Below are positions 9,905 to 20,716 of a DNA stretch of 64,000 bases, piece after piece. A model generated the notes under the pieces. It searched no databases. It was given only the letters and a program-made list of their open reading frames with translations, and was not told the DNA's origin. The translations under genes were made by a program, and so were the position numbers. Origin of the DNA: Prionace glauca (Eukaryota; Chordata; Chondrichthyes; Carcharhiniformes; Carcharhinidae); the NCBI GenBank assembly GCA_037974335.1, contig CM075729.1:112016437-112080436 (forward strand), in the 5' to 3' direction. How positions within the stretch are numbered: position 1 is the first letter of the stretch; each line of letters starts with the position of its first letter.

Positions 9905-10665
9905 TAGTCTTTTGATTTGATTTATTATTGTCACATGAAAAGTGACAATACAAGGAAAAGTATTGTTTCTTGTGCACTATACAGACAAAGCATATGGAAA
10001 GAAAGGAGAGAGTGCAAAATGTAGCGTTACAGTCATAGCTAGGGTGTAGAGAAAGATCAACTTAGTGCAAGGTAGATCCATTCAAAATTCTAATGGCAGC
10101 AGGAAAGAAGCTGTTCTTGAGTCGGTTGGTATGTGACTTCAAATTTTCTCTTCCATCTTCTTCCCAACAGAAGAAGGTGGAAGAGAGAACTTCCAGGGTG
10201 TGTGGAATCCTTAATTATGCTGGCTGCTTTGTGGAGGCAGCGGTAAGTGTAGACAGAGTCAGTGGATGGGAAGCTGGTTTGTATGATGGATTGGGTGACA
10301 TTCACAATATCTTGGGCAGAGCAGGAGCCATACCAATCTGTGAAATACCCAGAAAGAATGCTTTCAATGGTACATCTGTAAACGTTGGTGAGTGTCCTAG
10401 CTGACATTTCAAATTTCCTTATTATTCCGAGAAAGTTGAGACATTGGTGCCTTTCTTAGCTATAGTGTCGGCATGAGGGGACAAGGACAGGTTGTTGGTG
10501 ATCTAGACACCTAAAACCTTGAAGCTCTGGACCATTTCTACTTCAATCCCCTTGGATGTTCTCCATTACGCTTCCTGAAGTCAATGACAATCTCCATTTT
10601 GTTGATATTGAGGGGGAGATTATTGTTGTCGCTCCGATTCACCAGATTCTTTATCTCATTACTGT
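9905..10665 (-). mobile_element. L2-like LINE 3' fragment
   Basis: The minus strand carries TIESILSGYFTDWYGSCSAQD, SVYTYRCLHKAASIIKD, STHPGSSLFHLL and LLGRRWKRKF. These match the C-terminal blocks of L2-clade proteins in fish and sharks (T-x-x-W-x-G, RCLRKA, HPSH-LF-LLPSGRR). The 3' end at the left shows the AT-rich terminus attattgtcacatgaaaagt. Two other pieces of the same family lie at 46080-46900 and 58981-59130. Confidence 0.6.
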
Positions 10666-11344
10666 ATTCTGTCAACAACACTCGTGATCATGCTAGGCCT
10701 ATTTGATGCACTGAAGCGCATTGTGCTGGAACCATGTGAGGAAATAATAATGCCTTGCTAATCTTTGGCAATTATGTAAATGGACAATGTCGGGCCATTC
10801 ATTTAACACACTGTTTTTTTGTTTGCTTTTCTTCACTTCAATGGAAAATAAAATACCGGGTGTTGCACAGGGGCAGCATATCCGATACGACTTTGTCTGG
10901 GCTGTTGAAATTTAAATTTATCCCTATGATAGCTAAAGTTGAGAGAAAACTTTATAATATCTTAGTACAAATAGAATAAAATGGACGAATTATAACTGTG
11001 CTAGACTTAGTACAGTCCTTTAATTTTGTGACTGAACAGTTTATGAATTATATTTTGGAGGTTTGCAGTTTGTTTTTTTTTCCTGTCAAAGGCGTGAACT
11101 TGACACCAACTTCATGAGAATCCATGGTTAACAGCGGTGCAGAGGTTATCCATTTCAATGGCTTTTACCCCTCTGCTTTCTCATCACAATTCCAAAAGTC
11201 ACGTTAATTGCTACAACTTCAAATAGATTTTCACTTGGATTGCAATCGATTTGACTGCAGAAGGATTGTATGGTGTTTGGCTTCTTGTTGAATTCGTTAT
11301 TCAATATTTAATGCAATTTGATAATCAAAATATATTTTGACTGT

Positions 11345-11545
11345 ACAAAAGCAAATTACTGCGGATGCTGGAATCCAAAACCAAAAGAGAAATTCTCAGC
11401 AGACCTGGCAGAATCGAACACAGGTTCCAGTTCTGACAAAGGATCATCTGGACTCGAAACGTCAGCTTCATTCACTCCTCACAGATGCTGTCAGACCTGC
11501 TGAGATTTTCCAGCATTTTTTTCTTTTGGTCTTTTCATATTTCGA
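11345..11545. repeat. Fold-back repeat, copy 2
   Basis: It has the same palindromic design as 8848-9075, ending cagatgctgtcagacctgct then gagattttccagcattttt. It is present at the matching place in the duplicated unit (15124-15325), so it predates that duplication. Confidence 0.65.
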
Positions 11546-11554
11546 CTGTAAGTG

Positions 11555-11880
11555 GATTACACGGTGACACAGTGGTTAGCACTGCTGTCTCACAGTGCCA
11601 GAGACCCAGGTTCAATTCCAGGCTCGGCTCACTGCCTGTGTGAAGCTTTCACGTTCTCCCCGTGTCTGCGTGGGTTGCCCCCGGATGCACCGGTTTCCTC
11701 CCATAGTCCAAAGATATGCGTGTAAGGTTGGTTGGCCAGGCTAAATTGCCCCTAGAGTTAAGGGAGTTAGTAGTGCAAAGCTGTGGGGTTACGGGATTGG
11801 GGCCTGAGTGGGTTTGTGATCGGTGCAGACTCAATGGGCCGAAAGGCCTCCTTCTGCCATATCTATGATCAGTCTATGAA
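11555..11880 (+). mobile_element. Type I tRNA-headed SINE
   Basis: The head reads cacggtgacacagtggttag, the B box is ggttcaattcc, and the body ends gggccgaaaggcctccttct. The same insertion is found at 15335-15660 in the duplicate. Confidence 0.75.
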
Positions 11881-12152
11881 ATCAGCTTAGTTGCTTGAAT
11901 CCATAAACCTCAGCAAAATAATCACGAATTTCACTTCTTTACTTCAAAAAGGAAAATTCTAAATGAAATTTCCTGTTCTGCTATTCTTATGGAGGAGTTA
12001 GCATTTCATTGTCGTCGGCCAATGCCTGCATAAGGGAAGAGTTTAGACAGGCGCTCATGAGGATTGCGTCAACGGGATTCCAATGTTTAATTTAGGAGAG
12101 GGTTTGCAAGTGGGTTCCTGGCTTCATTGTAAAACATTTTACTCTCTTACAG

Positions 12153-12491
12153 CAGCGAGTGCTGAGAAGGTCGCAGTTGTTCAAAGCCCGGCGTCTCTTC
12201 ATGTAACCGAGGGGGAGACAGCGGTGCTGTGCTGCACTCTCGAAGGATTACGTGGAGTCGGTGTCTACATGTGGCACAGGGACAGTAAGAATGGGAGTGA
12301 GCTTTCTAACAGTACACCAGAATACAGAGGCCGGGTCATTGGACCAAACAGGGAGGAATCGGGCGGAAAGAAGAGTGCTTCCATTCAGTTAACAAATGTA
12401 AGATTCAGCGATGCGGCGACCTATTATTGCAAAGTGGCATTTATAATAGCGGGTGAATATTATGGGCCAGGAACAACACTGATTGTGACAG
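12153..12491 (+). CDS. Gene 2 V-set exon A, NKp30-like
   Basis: The exon encodes a single V-type Ig domain that would form the ligand-binding head. It follows a TTACAG acceptor and ends ACA G before GTAAGC (339 nt, phase 1-1). Recognisable parts are ASAEKVAVVQSPAS, the B-strand cysteine (VLCC, with one extra neighbouring cysteine), YMWHRD, ELSNSTPEYRGR, ASIQLTNV, SDAATYYC and the J-like YGPGTTLIV. The YRGR, W-x-RD and GxGT pattern is that of NKp30/NCR3. NGS and NST are potential N-glycosylation sites. The acceptor is a tandem CAGCAG, and use of the second would drop one alanine. It is about 90 percent identical in protein to V exon B. No recombination signal follows the exon, so this V-J-like unit is germline joined and does not rearrange. 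Confidence 0.88.
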
Positions 12492-13146
12492 GTAAGCATC
12501 TTAATCGTTGCTATGTTAAGAAACTAATTAGCCAAAATAGTGAAGTAGTTTAGCATATTGCCTGGTGCAAATCTTCAGAACAGATAGAGCGAAGATAGTG
12601 ATACAGTCTTCAAGATTACGGGCATCGAAGGAACATCTACCTTCTCAGAGCCCGGCAACATCTGTCTTTGTGATGGTTCAATTTGTGCAAATATGCCCAC
12701 TGGGGCAGCACAGGTGTAGGATTCGACCCTCAGGAACTTCGAGACCACAACTACAAGATCAAAGCTGAACTGTTACATGAAGTGCACTAATCCCGTTCAA
12801 CGCGCTCCACACGGGACAAGCAACCCCTCAGCACCGAATCTATTAAAGCCGCGAAGAACTGTACACAATTCCCTCCCTCTCCCCCTCCCATTTCGCCTGA
12901 CCCCCATACACTTAAATTTACCCCTGTGATAGCTAAACTTTAAATAGAGAAAACTTTATAATACCTTAGTAAAAATAGAATAAAATGGACGAATTATAGC
13001 TGTGGTACACTTGGTACAGTCCTTTAACTTTATGACTGAACAGTTTAAGAATTATATTTTAGGGGCTTGCACTTTGTTCTTTTCTGTTAAAGGCGCGCAC
13101 TTGACGTCAACTTCATGAGAATCCATGGTTAACAGCCGTGCAGAAG

Positions 13147-14924
13147 GGTGAGAAGGGAAAGGATAGGACCTATAAAAGGTGAAGGGGGAAAGGTCTGTGT
13201 GGAACCAGAAGAAATGGCGGAGGTGCTTAATGAGTACTTTGCCTCAGTATTCACAGTGGAAGCTGATTTGGGAGATCTTGCTATGGACTTGCAGCAGATG
13301 GAAAAGATTGAGTACGTGGACATTAAGGAGGAGGATGTGTTAGAACTTTTGAATTCTATCAAAATAGATAAGTCGCCGGGACCAGACGGGATGTACCCCA
13401 GGATACTGTGGGAGGCCAGGGAAGTGATTGCAGAGCCCTTGGCGATGACTTTGCGTCGTCAATGGAGACGGGAGAGGTTCCGGAAGATTGGAGGATTGCG
13501 GATGTAGTCCCTATTTTCAAGAAAGGGAACAGAGATAGCCCGGGAAATTACCGCCTGGTGAGTCTGACCTCAGTGGTTGGTAAGCTGATGGAGAGGCTTC
13601 TGAGGGACAAGATTTACGAGCATTTGGAGAGGTTTGACATGATCAGGAATAGTCAGCATGGATTTGTCAAGGGCAGGTCGTGCCTGACGAGCCTAGTTGA
13701 GTTCTTCGATAATGTGACTGAACACATTGACGAAGGAAGTGCCGTGGACGTAGTGTACATGGACTTCAGCAAGGCGTTTGATAAGGTCCCCCATGCAAGA
13801 CTTCTTGAGAAGGTGAGAGTGCATGGGATCCAAGGGCCTTTGGCCTTGTGGATCCAGAACTGGCTTGCCTGCAGAAGGCAGAGAGTGGTTGTGGATGGGT
13901 CTTTTTCGGAATGGAGGTCAGTCACCAGTGGGGTGCCCCAGGGATCTGTTCTGGGACACCCCACTGTTTGTCATTTTCATAAATGACCTGGATGAGGAAG
14001 TGGACGGATGGGTTAGCAAGTTCGCTGATGACACGAAGGTCGGTGGTGTTGTGGATGGTCTGGAAGGATGTCAAAAGTTGCAGCAGGACATAGATAGGAT
14101 GCAGGAATGGGCGGAGAAGTGGCAGATGGACTTCAATGCGGATAAATGTGTAGTTGTCCATTTCGGCAGAACCAACGGGATGAACGAGTACACTATCAAG
14201 GGCCGAAGTCTTAGTAGTGTTGAAGAGCAGAAGGATCTCGGGGTCCGGGTCCACAGTACTCTTAAATCGGTCTCGCAGGTGGAGGAGGTGGTCAAGAAGG
14301 CGTATGCTGTACTGGCCTTAATTAATCGAGGGATTGAGTTTAGGAGTCAGGAGGTAATGCTGCAACTTTACAGGACCCTTGTCAGGCCTCATTTGGAGTA
14401 CTGTGCGCAGTTCTGGTCGCCTCACTATAGGAAAGACGTAGAAGCTATTGAAAGGGTGCAGAGGAGATTTACAAGGATGTTTCCTGGACTGGAGGCATGC
14501 CTTATGAAGATAGGTTGAGGGAGCTGGGACTCTTTTCCCCAGAGAGGCGAAGGTTGAGAGGCGACCTGATAGAAGTTTATAAAATGTTGAGAGGAATATA
14601 TAGGGTGGACTCTCAGAGGCTATTTCCCCGGGTTGAAATGGTCGCTACGAGAGGACACAGATTTAAGGTGCGGGGAGGGAAGTACAGAGGTGATGTTAGG
14701 GGTAAGTTTTTCACTCAGAGGGTGGTGAGTGAATGGAATCGGCTGCCGTCATCGGTGGTGGAGGCGAACTCGCTGGGGTCTTTTAAAAGACTTCTGGATG
14801 AGTATATGGGGTTTAATGGGATTGGGGGTTATAGATAGGTCTATAGATTGGTGGGGTTGATGTGATCGGCGCAACTCGAGGGCCGAAGGGCCTGTTTGTG
14901 CTATAATGTTCTATGTTCTATGTT
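13147..14924 (+). mobile_element. CR1 LINE (family B), 5'-truncated
   Basis: The copy encodes most of the reverse transcriptase: GEGGKVCVEPEEMAEVLNEY, KSPGPDGMYP, LTSVVGKLMERLL, QHGFVKGRSCLTSL, YMDFSKAFDKVPHA, GVPQG and SKFADDTKVGG, ending YMGFNGIGGYR. The 3' end is a repeated gttctatgttctatgttc. Frameshifts separate the RT blocks near 13430-13500, 13950 and 14500, so it is dead. A 6-bp target duplication (cagaag, 13141-13146 and 14925-14930) flanks it. Confidence 0.92.
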
Positions 14925-15123
14925 CAGAAGATATCTATTTCAATGGTTTTTACCCCCGTGTTTTCTCCACATAATTCCAAAAGACACGTTAATTGCTACA
15001 ACTTCAAACAAATTATCACTTGGATTGCAATCGATTTTTCTGCAGAAGGATTGTACGGTGTTTAGCTTTTTGTTGAATTCGTTATATAATATTTAACGTA
15101 ATTTGATAATCACTAAAATATAT

Positions 15124-15325
15124 TTTGACTGTACAAAAACAAATTACTGTGGGTGCTGGCATCCAAAAGCAAAAGAAATAATCTCAGCAGATCTGGCAGA
15201 ATCGAACCCACGTCTCGGTTCTGACAAAGGGTCATCTGGCCTCGAACGTCAGCTCCTTTCTCTCCTTTCAGATGCTGCCAGACCTGCTGAGATTTTCCAG
15301 CATTTTTCCTTTGGTCTCTTTATAT
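15124..15325. repeat. Fold-back repeat, copy 3
   Basis: It is the duplicate of the copy at 11345-11545. It retains the inverted ends (atctcagcagatctggcaga and agatgctgccagacctgctg). Confidence 0.65.
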
Positions 15326-15334
15326 ATCGACGAT

Positions 15335-15660
15335 AAATGGGCAGCACGGTGGCACAGTGGTTAGCACTGCTGTCTCATAGTGCCAGAGACCCAGGTTCAA
15401 TTCCAGGCTCGGCTCACTGTCTGTGTGAAGCTTCCATGTTATCCCCGTGTCTGCGTGGGTTTCCCCCGGATGCTCCGGTTTCCTCCCATAGTCCAAAAAT
15501 ACGCGGGTTAGGTTGGTTGGCCATGCTAAATTGCCGCCTGAGTTAGCAGTGTAAAACTGTGGGGTTACGGGAATGGGGCCTGGGTGAAATTGTGGTCGGT
15601 GCAGACTCGATGGGCCGAATGACCTCCTTTTGTCATATCTATGATATAATTCTATGAAAT
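15335..15660 (+). mobile_element. Type I tRNA-headed SINE
   Basis: It is the duplicate of the copy at 11555-11880. The head cacggtggcacagtggttag and B box ggttcaattcc are clear. Confidence 0.75.
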
Positions 15661-15823
15661 CAGCTTAGTTGCTTGAATCCTTAAACCTCAGCAAAATAAT
15701 CACGAATTTTCCTTCTTTACTTCAAAAAGTAAAATTCTAAATGAAATTTCCTGTTCTGTTATTCTAATGGAGAAGTGGGCATTTCATTGCCGTCGGCCAA
15801 TGTCTGCAGAAGGGAAGAGTTTA

Positions 15824-16613
15824 ACATAGAACATAGAACATTACAGCGCAGAACCGGCCCTTCGGCCCACGATGTTGCGCCGACCAGTTACAAAACAATG
15901 ACCCACTAGCCTAAACCAATCTCTTTTTGTCCATAAACCTATCCACAGATCTCTTAAACGCCCCCAAACTAGGTGCATTTACAACTGCAGCTGGCAGGGC
16001 ATTCCAGTCCCTCACCACCCTCTGGGTAAAGAACCTACCCCTGACATCAGTCCTATAACTACCCCCCCTTAATTTAAAGTCGTGCCCCCTCGTGCTAGCT
16101 TTCTCCATCCTAGGAAAAAAGCTATCACTATCTACCCTGTCTAAACCTCTAATCATCTTATATGTTTCAATGAGATCCCCTCTTAGCCGCCTTCTTTCCA
16201 GCGAAAACAACCCCAAATCTCTCAGTCTCTCCTCATAGGATCTCCCCTCCATACCAGGCAACATCCTGGTAAACCTCCTCTGCACCCTCTCCAAAGCCTC
16301 TACATCCTTCCTGTAATGTGGGGACCAGAACTGCACACAAAACTCCAAGTGTGGCCGCACCAGAGTTGTGTACAATTGCATCATGACGCTGCGACTCCTA
16401 AATTCAATCCCCCTACCAATAAACGCCAAGACACCGTATGCCTTCTTAACAACCTTATCTACTTGATTCCCAACTTTCAGGGATCTACGTACACATACAC
16501 CTAGATCCCTCTGCTCCTCCACACTATTCAAAGTCCTCCCGTTAGCCCTATACTCAACACATCTGTTATTCCTACCGAAATGAATTACCTCACACTTCTC
16601 CACATTAAACTCC
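15824..16613 (-). mobile_element. CR1 LINE, 5'-truncated
   Basis: The minus strand has one open frame of 230 codons (15911-16603) with KCEVIHFGRNNRCVEYRANG, LVRPHLEFCVQFWSPHYRKD, QRRFTRMLPGM, TRGHDFKLRGG and FFTQRVVRDWNALP. The 3' end acatagaacatagaacatta lies at the left. The frame is unbroken, which suggests a young copy. It is absent from duplication copy 1. Confidence 0.92.
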
Positions 16614-16619
16614 AGGATT

Positions 16620-16670
16620 GGAGGATTGTGTCATCAGGATTACGCAGGATTGTGTCATCAGGACTCCAAT
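16620..16670 (+). repeat. Short tandem duplication before V exon B
   Basis: The text aggattgtgtcatcagga occurs twice in a row with a 24-bp period, next to the LINE end. Copy 1 of the unit has a single diverged version near 12060. Confidence 0.6.
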
Positions 16671-16755
16671 GGTGAATTTAGGAGAGGGTTTGCAAACACC
16701 TTTGAACGCAATGTGGGTTCCTGGCTTCATTGTGAAACATTTTACTCTCTTACAG

Positions 16756-17094
16756 CAGCGAGTGCTGAGAAGGTCGCAGTTGTTCAAAGCCCGGCATCTC
16801 TTAATGTAACCGAGGGGGAGACAGCGGTGCTGTACTGCAAGCTCGAAGGATTACGTGGAGTCGGTGTCTACATGTGGCACAGGGACAGTAAAAATGGGAG
16901 TGAGCTTTCTAACAGTACACCAGAATACAGAGGCCGGGTCATTGGACCAAATAGGGAGGAATCGGGCGGAAAGAAGAATGGTTCGATTCAGTTAACAAAT
17001 GTAAGATTCAGCGATGCGGCGACCTATTATTGCAAAGTGGGACTGGTAACAGCGGGTGAATATTTTGGGCCAGGAACAACACTGATTGTGACAG
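16756..17094 (+). CDS. Gene 2 V-set exon B, NKp30-like
   Basis: This second V exon has the same length (339 nt), acceptor (tandem CAGCAG), donor (GTAAGC) and phase 1-1 as exon A. It encodes ASAEKVAVVQSPAS, VLYCKLEG, YMWHRD, ELSNSTPEYRGR, SDAATYYC and FGPGTTLIV. I count about 10 amino-acid differences from exon A. Five fall just after the F-strand cysteine (GLVT for AFII, F for Y), the loop that contacts ligand in NKp30. It gains NVT near the N-terminus and an NGS in the E strand. No separate leader precedes it. Phase 1-1 means that transcripts could include A, B or both, giving either two receptor versions or a protein with two V domains. Confidence 0.87.
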
Positions 17095-17534
17095 GTAAGC
17101 ATCTTAATCGCTGCTATGTTAAGAAACTAATTAGCCAAGATAGTGAAGTAGATTAGCATATTGCCTGTTGCAAATCTTCAGAACAGATAGAGCAAAGATA
17201 GTGATACAGTCTTCAAGATTGTGGGCAGACATCGAAGGAACATCTACCTTCTCAGAGTCCGGTAACATCTGTTTTGTGATAGTTCAGTTTGGTCAAATAT
17301 GTCCCCTGGAGCAGCACAGGAACAGGTGTAGGATTCGATCCTTTGAGTCCACAAGATCATAGCTGAACTGTTACATGAAGTGCACTAATCCCGTTCAATG
17401 CGATCCACACGGGACAAACAACCCCTCAGCATCAAATCTATTAAACCCGCTAAGAACTGCATACAATTCCCTCCCTCCCCCCACAACCCCATTTTGCCTG
17501 ACCTCCACACACTATATCCCTATTCTGCTCAATC

Positions 17535-17856
17535 TCACCTGTCATCCCAGGAAGCATTCTTGGGAAGTAAGTAATCCTAGTTTCGATTCGGCCTCAGTTT
17601 ACAGATCACTGCTCACTTGGCAGTGGGCGATCTAATATTTGCTCGTTGGGTTAGTTATGCCTGCTAGTGGAAATAAAGGATACCCCACAAACAGTCCAAT
17701 CAAAATGTTTGAGGAATATTTGTTAGCTATTCACAGCCGGGTTTGTGTTGCAGGCTTGTCTTCATCACAAATCTGAAATCTACTGTGTTTATCACCTATC
17801 CTAAAGACGCTTTCCATTTTCTCATGAGAATAGCATCTTGTAATGATATGCTAATT
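17535..17856. other. Intron sequence, nothing recognised
   Basis: No exon, repeat family or regulatory motif could be identified in this stretch of gene 2. Confidence 0.3.
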
Positions 17857-20716
17857 AAGAACATAAGAACATAAGAAATAGGAACAGGAGTACATAGAAC
17901 ATAGAACATAGAACATTACAGCACAAACAGGCCCTTCGGCCCTCGAGTTGCGCCGATCGCATCAACCCCACCAATCTATAGACCTATCTATAACCCCCAA
18001 TCCCATTAAACCCCATATACTCATCCAGAAGTCTTTTAAAAGACCCCAGCGAGTTCGCCTCCACCACCGACGACGGCAGCCGATTCCAATCACTCACTAC
18101 CCTCTGAGTGAAAAACTTACCCCTAACATCACCTCTGTACTTCCCTCCCCGCACCTTAAATCTGTGTCCTCTCGTAGCGACCATTTCAACCCGGGGAAAT
18201 AGCCTCTGAGAGTCCACCCTATCTATTCCTCTCAACATTTTATAAACTTCTATCAGGTAGGCCATCTGGCCCTTCGAGCCTGCCCCGCCATTCAATAAGA
18301 TCATGGCGGATCTGTCGTGGCTCAGCTCCACCTTCCCGCCCTCTCCCCATAACCCTTAATCCCTTCTCTTATCAAAAACCCATCAACCCGTTTCTTAAAA
18401 ATATTTAGCGAGGCAGCCTCCACCACTTCAACGGGCAGAGAATTCCAGAGATTCACCACCCTTTGAGTGAAGAAGTTCCTCCTCAACTCTGTTCTAAACC
18501 GCTCCCCCCCTTTACCTTGAGGCTGTGCCCCCTAGTCCTACTGTCTTTTTTGAACGGGAAGAGTCTCTCCACCTCTATCCTATCCATCCCATTCATCATC
18601 TTATACGTCTCAATGAGATCTCCCCTCATTCTTCTAAACTCTAACGAGTACATGCCTAGTTTATTCAGCCTCTCCTCATAGCTCAATCCCCTCAACTCCG
18701 GTATCAGCCTAGTAAACCTCCTCTGCACTCCCTCCAGGGCCAAAATATCCTTGCGCAGGTGCGGCGCCCAAAACTGCACACAGTACTCCAACTGCGGCCT
18801 CACCAATGCCCTATACAGCTGCAGCAAGACCTCCCTACTTTTATATTCAATCCCCCTCGCTATGAAGGCCAGCATCCCATTCGCCTTCCTGACCACCTGC
18901 TGCACCTGCAAGCTGGGTTTTTGTGACTCATGCACAAGGACCCCGAGGTCCCTCTGCACCGTCGCCTGCTGCAGTTTTTCACCCTGTAAGTAATAGTCCT
19001 TCCTACCATTCCTCCGACCAAAGTGGACCACCTCACACTTTCCAACATTAAATTCCATTTGCCATTTCCTGGCCCATTCGCCCAGCCTATCTAGATCCTT
19101 CTGCAGACTCTCCACACCCTCCTCACAATTTGCCTTTCCCCCAATCTTGGTGTCATCAGCAAATTTCGACACCCTGCACTCGGTTCCCTCCTCCAGATCA
19201 TCTATATAAATGGTAAATAGCTGAGGCCCCAGCACCGACCCCTGGGGCACCCCACTAGTCACCAACCGCCAATCCGAATAGCATCCATTGACCCCACTCT
19301 CTGCCTCCTATTTGACAACCAATCCTCTACCCACGCTAACACCCTACCCCCAACTCCATGTCCCCTGACCTTCTGCAATAACCTCTTGTCAGCCTTCTGA
19401 AAATCCAGAAAGACCACATCCACCAGCTCTCCTCTATCCACTGCCCTAGACACATCCTCATAGAACTCCAGTAAATTTGTCAGACACGACTTCCCTTTAA
19501 TGAAACCGTGTTGCGTCCGCCCTATCAAGCAATTCCCCTCAAGATGCCTCGCTATTTCCTCCTTAATGACGGATTCTAACATTTTACCTACTACAGACGT
19601 TAAACTAACCGGCCTATAATTCCCCGCCTTTTGCCTGGCACCCTTTTTAAACAACGGCGTAACATTAGCCGTTTTCCAATCTTCCAGCACTTCCCCGGAA
19701 TCCAGCGGCGTCTGGAAAATAACCACCAAGGCATCCACTATCACCTCCGCCATGTCTTTCAGAACCCTCGGATGCATTCCATCCGGTCCTGGGGACTTGT
19801 CCACAATCAGCCCCTCCAGTCTGTCGAGCACCACCTCTCTAGTAACAGTAATGTCATTAAGACCCTCCAGTCCTACCACCTTTCCATCGCTAACACCCGG
19901 CAAATTATTCACGTCCTCCTCCATGAAGACAGAAACAAAAAAGTTATTCAAGAGCTTAGCCATATCCCCATCCCCTACCACTAGCTCCCCTTTCTCATCC
20001 TCTAAAGGACCAATGTTCACCCTAGCCAGCCTCTTCCTTTTTATATATTTATAAAAACTCTTGCTATCCTTTTTTATATTAAGTGCTAGCCCAGCCTCAT
20101 AGCTTCTCCTACCCTCCTTTATCAATTTCTTTGTCAATCTTTGTTGACATTTAAACCTTTCCCATTCCTCTTCTCGCCCACTGCTCTTAGCTACTCTAAA
20201 CTCCTCCGCTTTTAATTTAACACTTTCCTTCATCTCCTTCGTTATCCACGGCTTATTACCTCTCCTCCTACTGTTCTTTTTAACCATCGGAATAAATTTC
20301 TGCTGAGCACCAAGAAAGATCTCCTTAAAGATCCTCCACTGCTCCTCAGCAGACCTACCTTCCAACGCACTCCCCCAGTCCACATTCGCCAATTCTTCTC
20401 TCATCCTACCATACTCCCCTCTATTCAAACAAAGGACGCGTGTCCGGGAACCCACTTTCTCCTCCTCCATCTGCACCAGAAACTCTACCATACAATGATC
20501 ACTCTCTCCAAGAGGATCCTTCATCGCAAGGTCCCTAATTCTACCCACCTCATTACATAGCACCAGATCCAAGATAGCTCGCTCCCTCGTCGGCCCCAAC
20601 ACACACTGTTCAAGGAAATTATCCCTGCAGCATTCCAAGAACTCCACCTCGAGCCCACCTTGTCCAACATGGGTCGACCAATTACCTAAATTAATTAACT
20701 TTGATATTTGTACAGC
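17857..20716 (-). mobile_element. CR1 LINE (family A), long copy interrupted by another LINE
   Basis: The minus strand carries two large frames (19259-20647, 462 codons; 18483-19265, 260 codons). They cover the end of the endonuclease (NLGNWSTHVGQGG, GESDHCMVEF) and the RT: KSPGPDGMHPRVLK, YRPVSLTSVVGKMLES, QHGFIKGKSCLTNL, VFLDFQKADK with a small deletion after it, GVPQGSVLGPQLF and SKFADDTKIGG. The 3' end at 17857-17891 is cut off from the body by a family B insertion (17892-18257). The 5' end lies within the endonuclease. Confidence 0.92.
17892..18257 (-). mobile_element. CR1 LINE (family B) 3' fragment nested in family A
   Basis: The fragment begins with the inverted 3' terminus catagaacatagaacatag and contains TRGHRFKVRGGKYRGDVRG and a C-terminal YMGFNGIGGYR. 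On either side the text is family A (aggaacaggagta before, ggccatctggcccttcgagc after), so B jumped into A. Confidence 0.9.

Larger units (their letters stand above)
10905..12890 (+). repeat. V-exon duplication unit, copy 1
   Basis: This unit and the one at 12908-17530 share the same order of intron text (aaatagaataaaatggacga, tccatggttaacagc), fold-back repeat, type I SINE, V exon and 3' intron. Copy 1 is about 2.0 kb and lacks the two LINEs present in copy 2. A third, more diverged version is in gene 3 (41990-45800). Confidence 0.85.
12908..17530 (+). repeat. V-exon duplication unit, copy 2 with two LINE insertions
   Basis: Removing the LINEs at 13147-14924 and 15824-16613 leaves about 2.05 kb that aligns with 10905-12890, including the shared fold-back repeat, SINE and V exon. 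The first LINE is flanked by cagaag on both sides, and the unoccupied site in copy 1 is near 11140. The second LINE's empty site is near 12044. Confidence 0.85.

Noticed and set aside
15345-15370. CACAGTG as a V(D)J recombination heptamer
   Set aside because: It is part of the SINE head (gcacagtggttag), occurs in most copies and has no nonamer. No heptamer lies next to a V exon.
15337-15420. tRNA gene
   Set aside because: The A- and B-box-like text is the head of a SINE and recurs many times with the same body. The cloverleaf is degraded.
19631-20054. Plus-strand frames opposite the LINE as genes
   Set aside because: They are antisense shadows of the RT frame and lack known domains.
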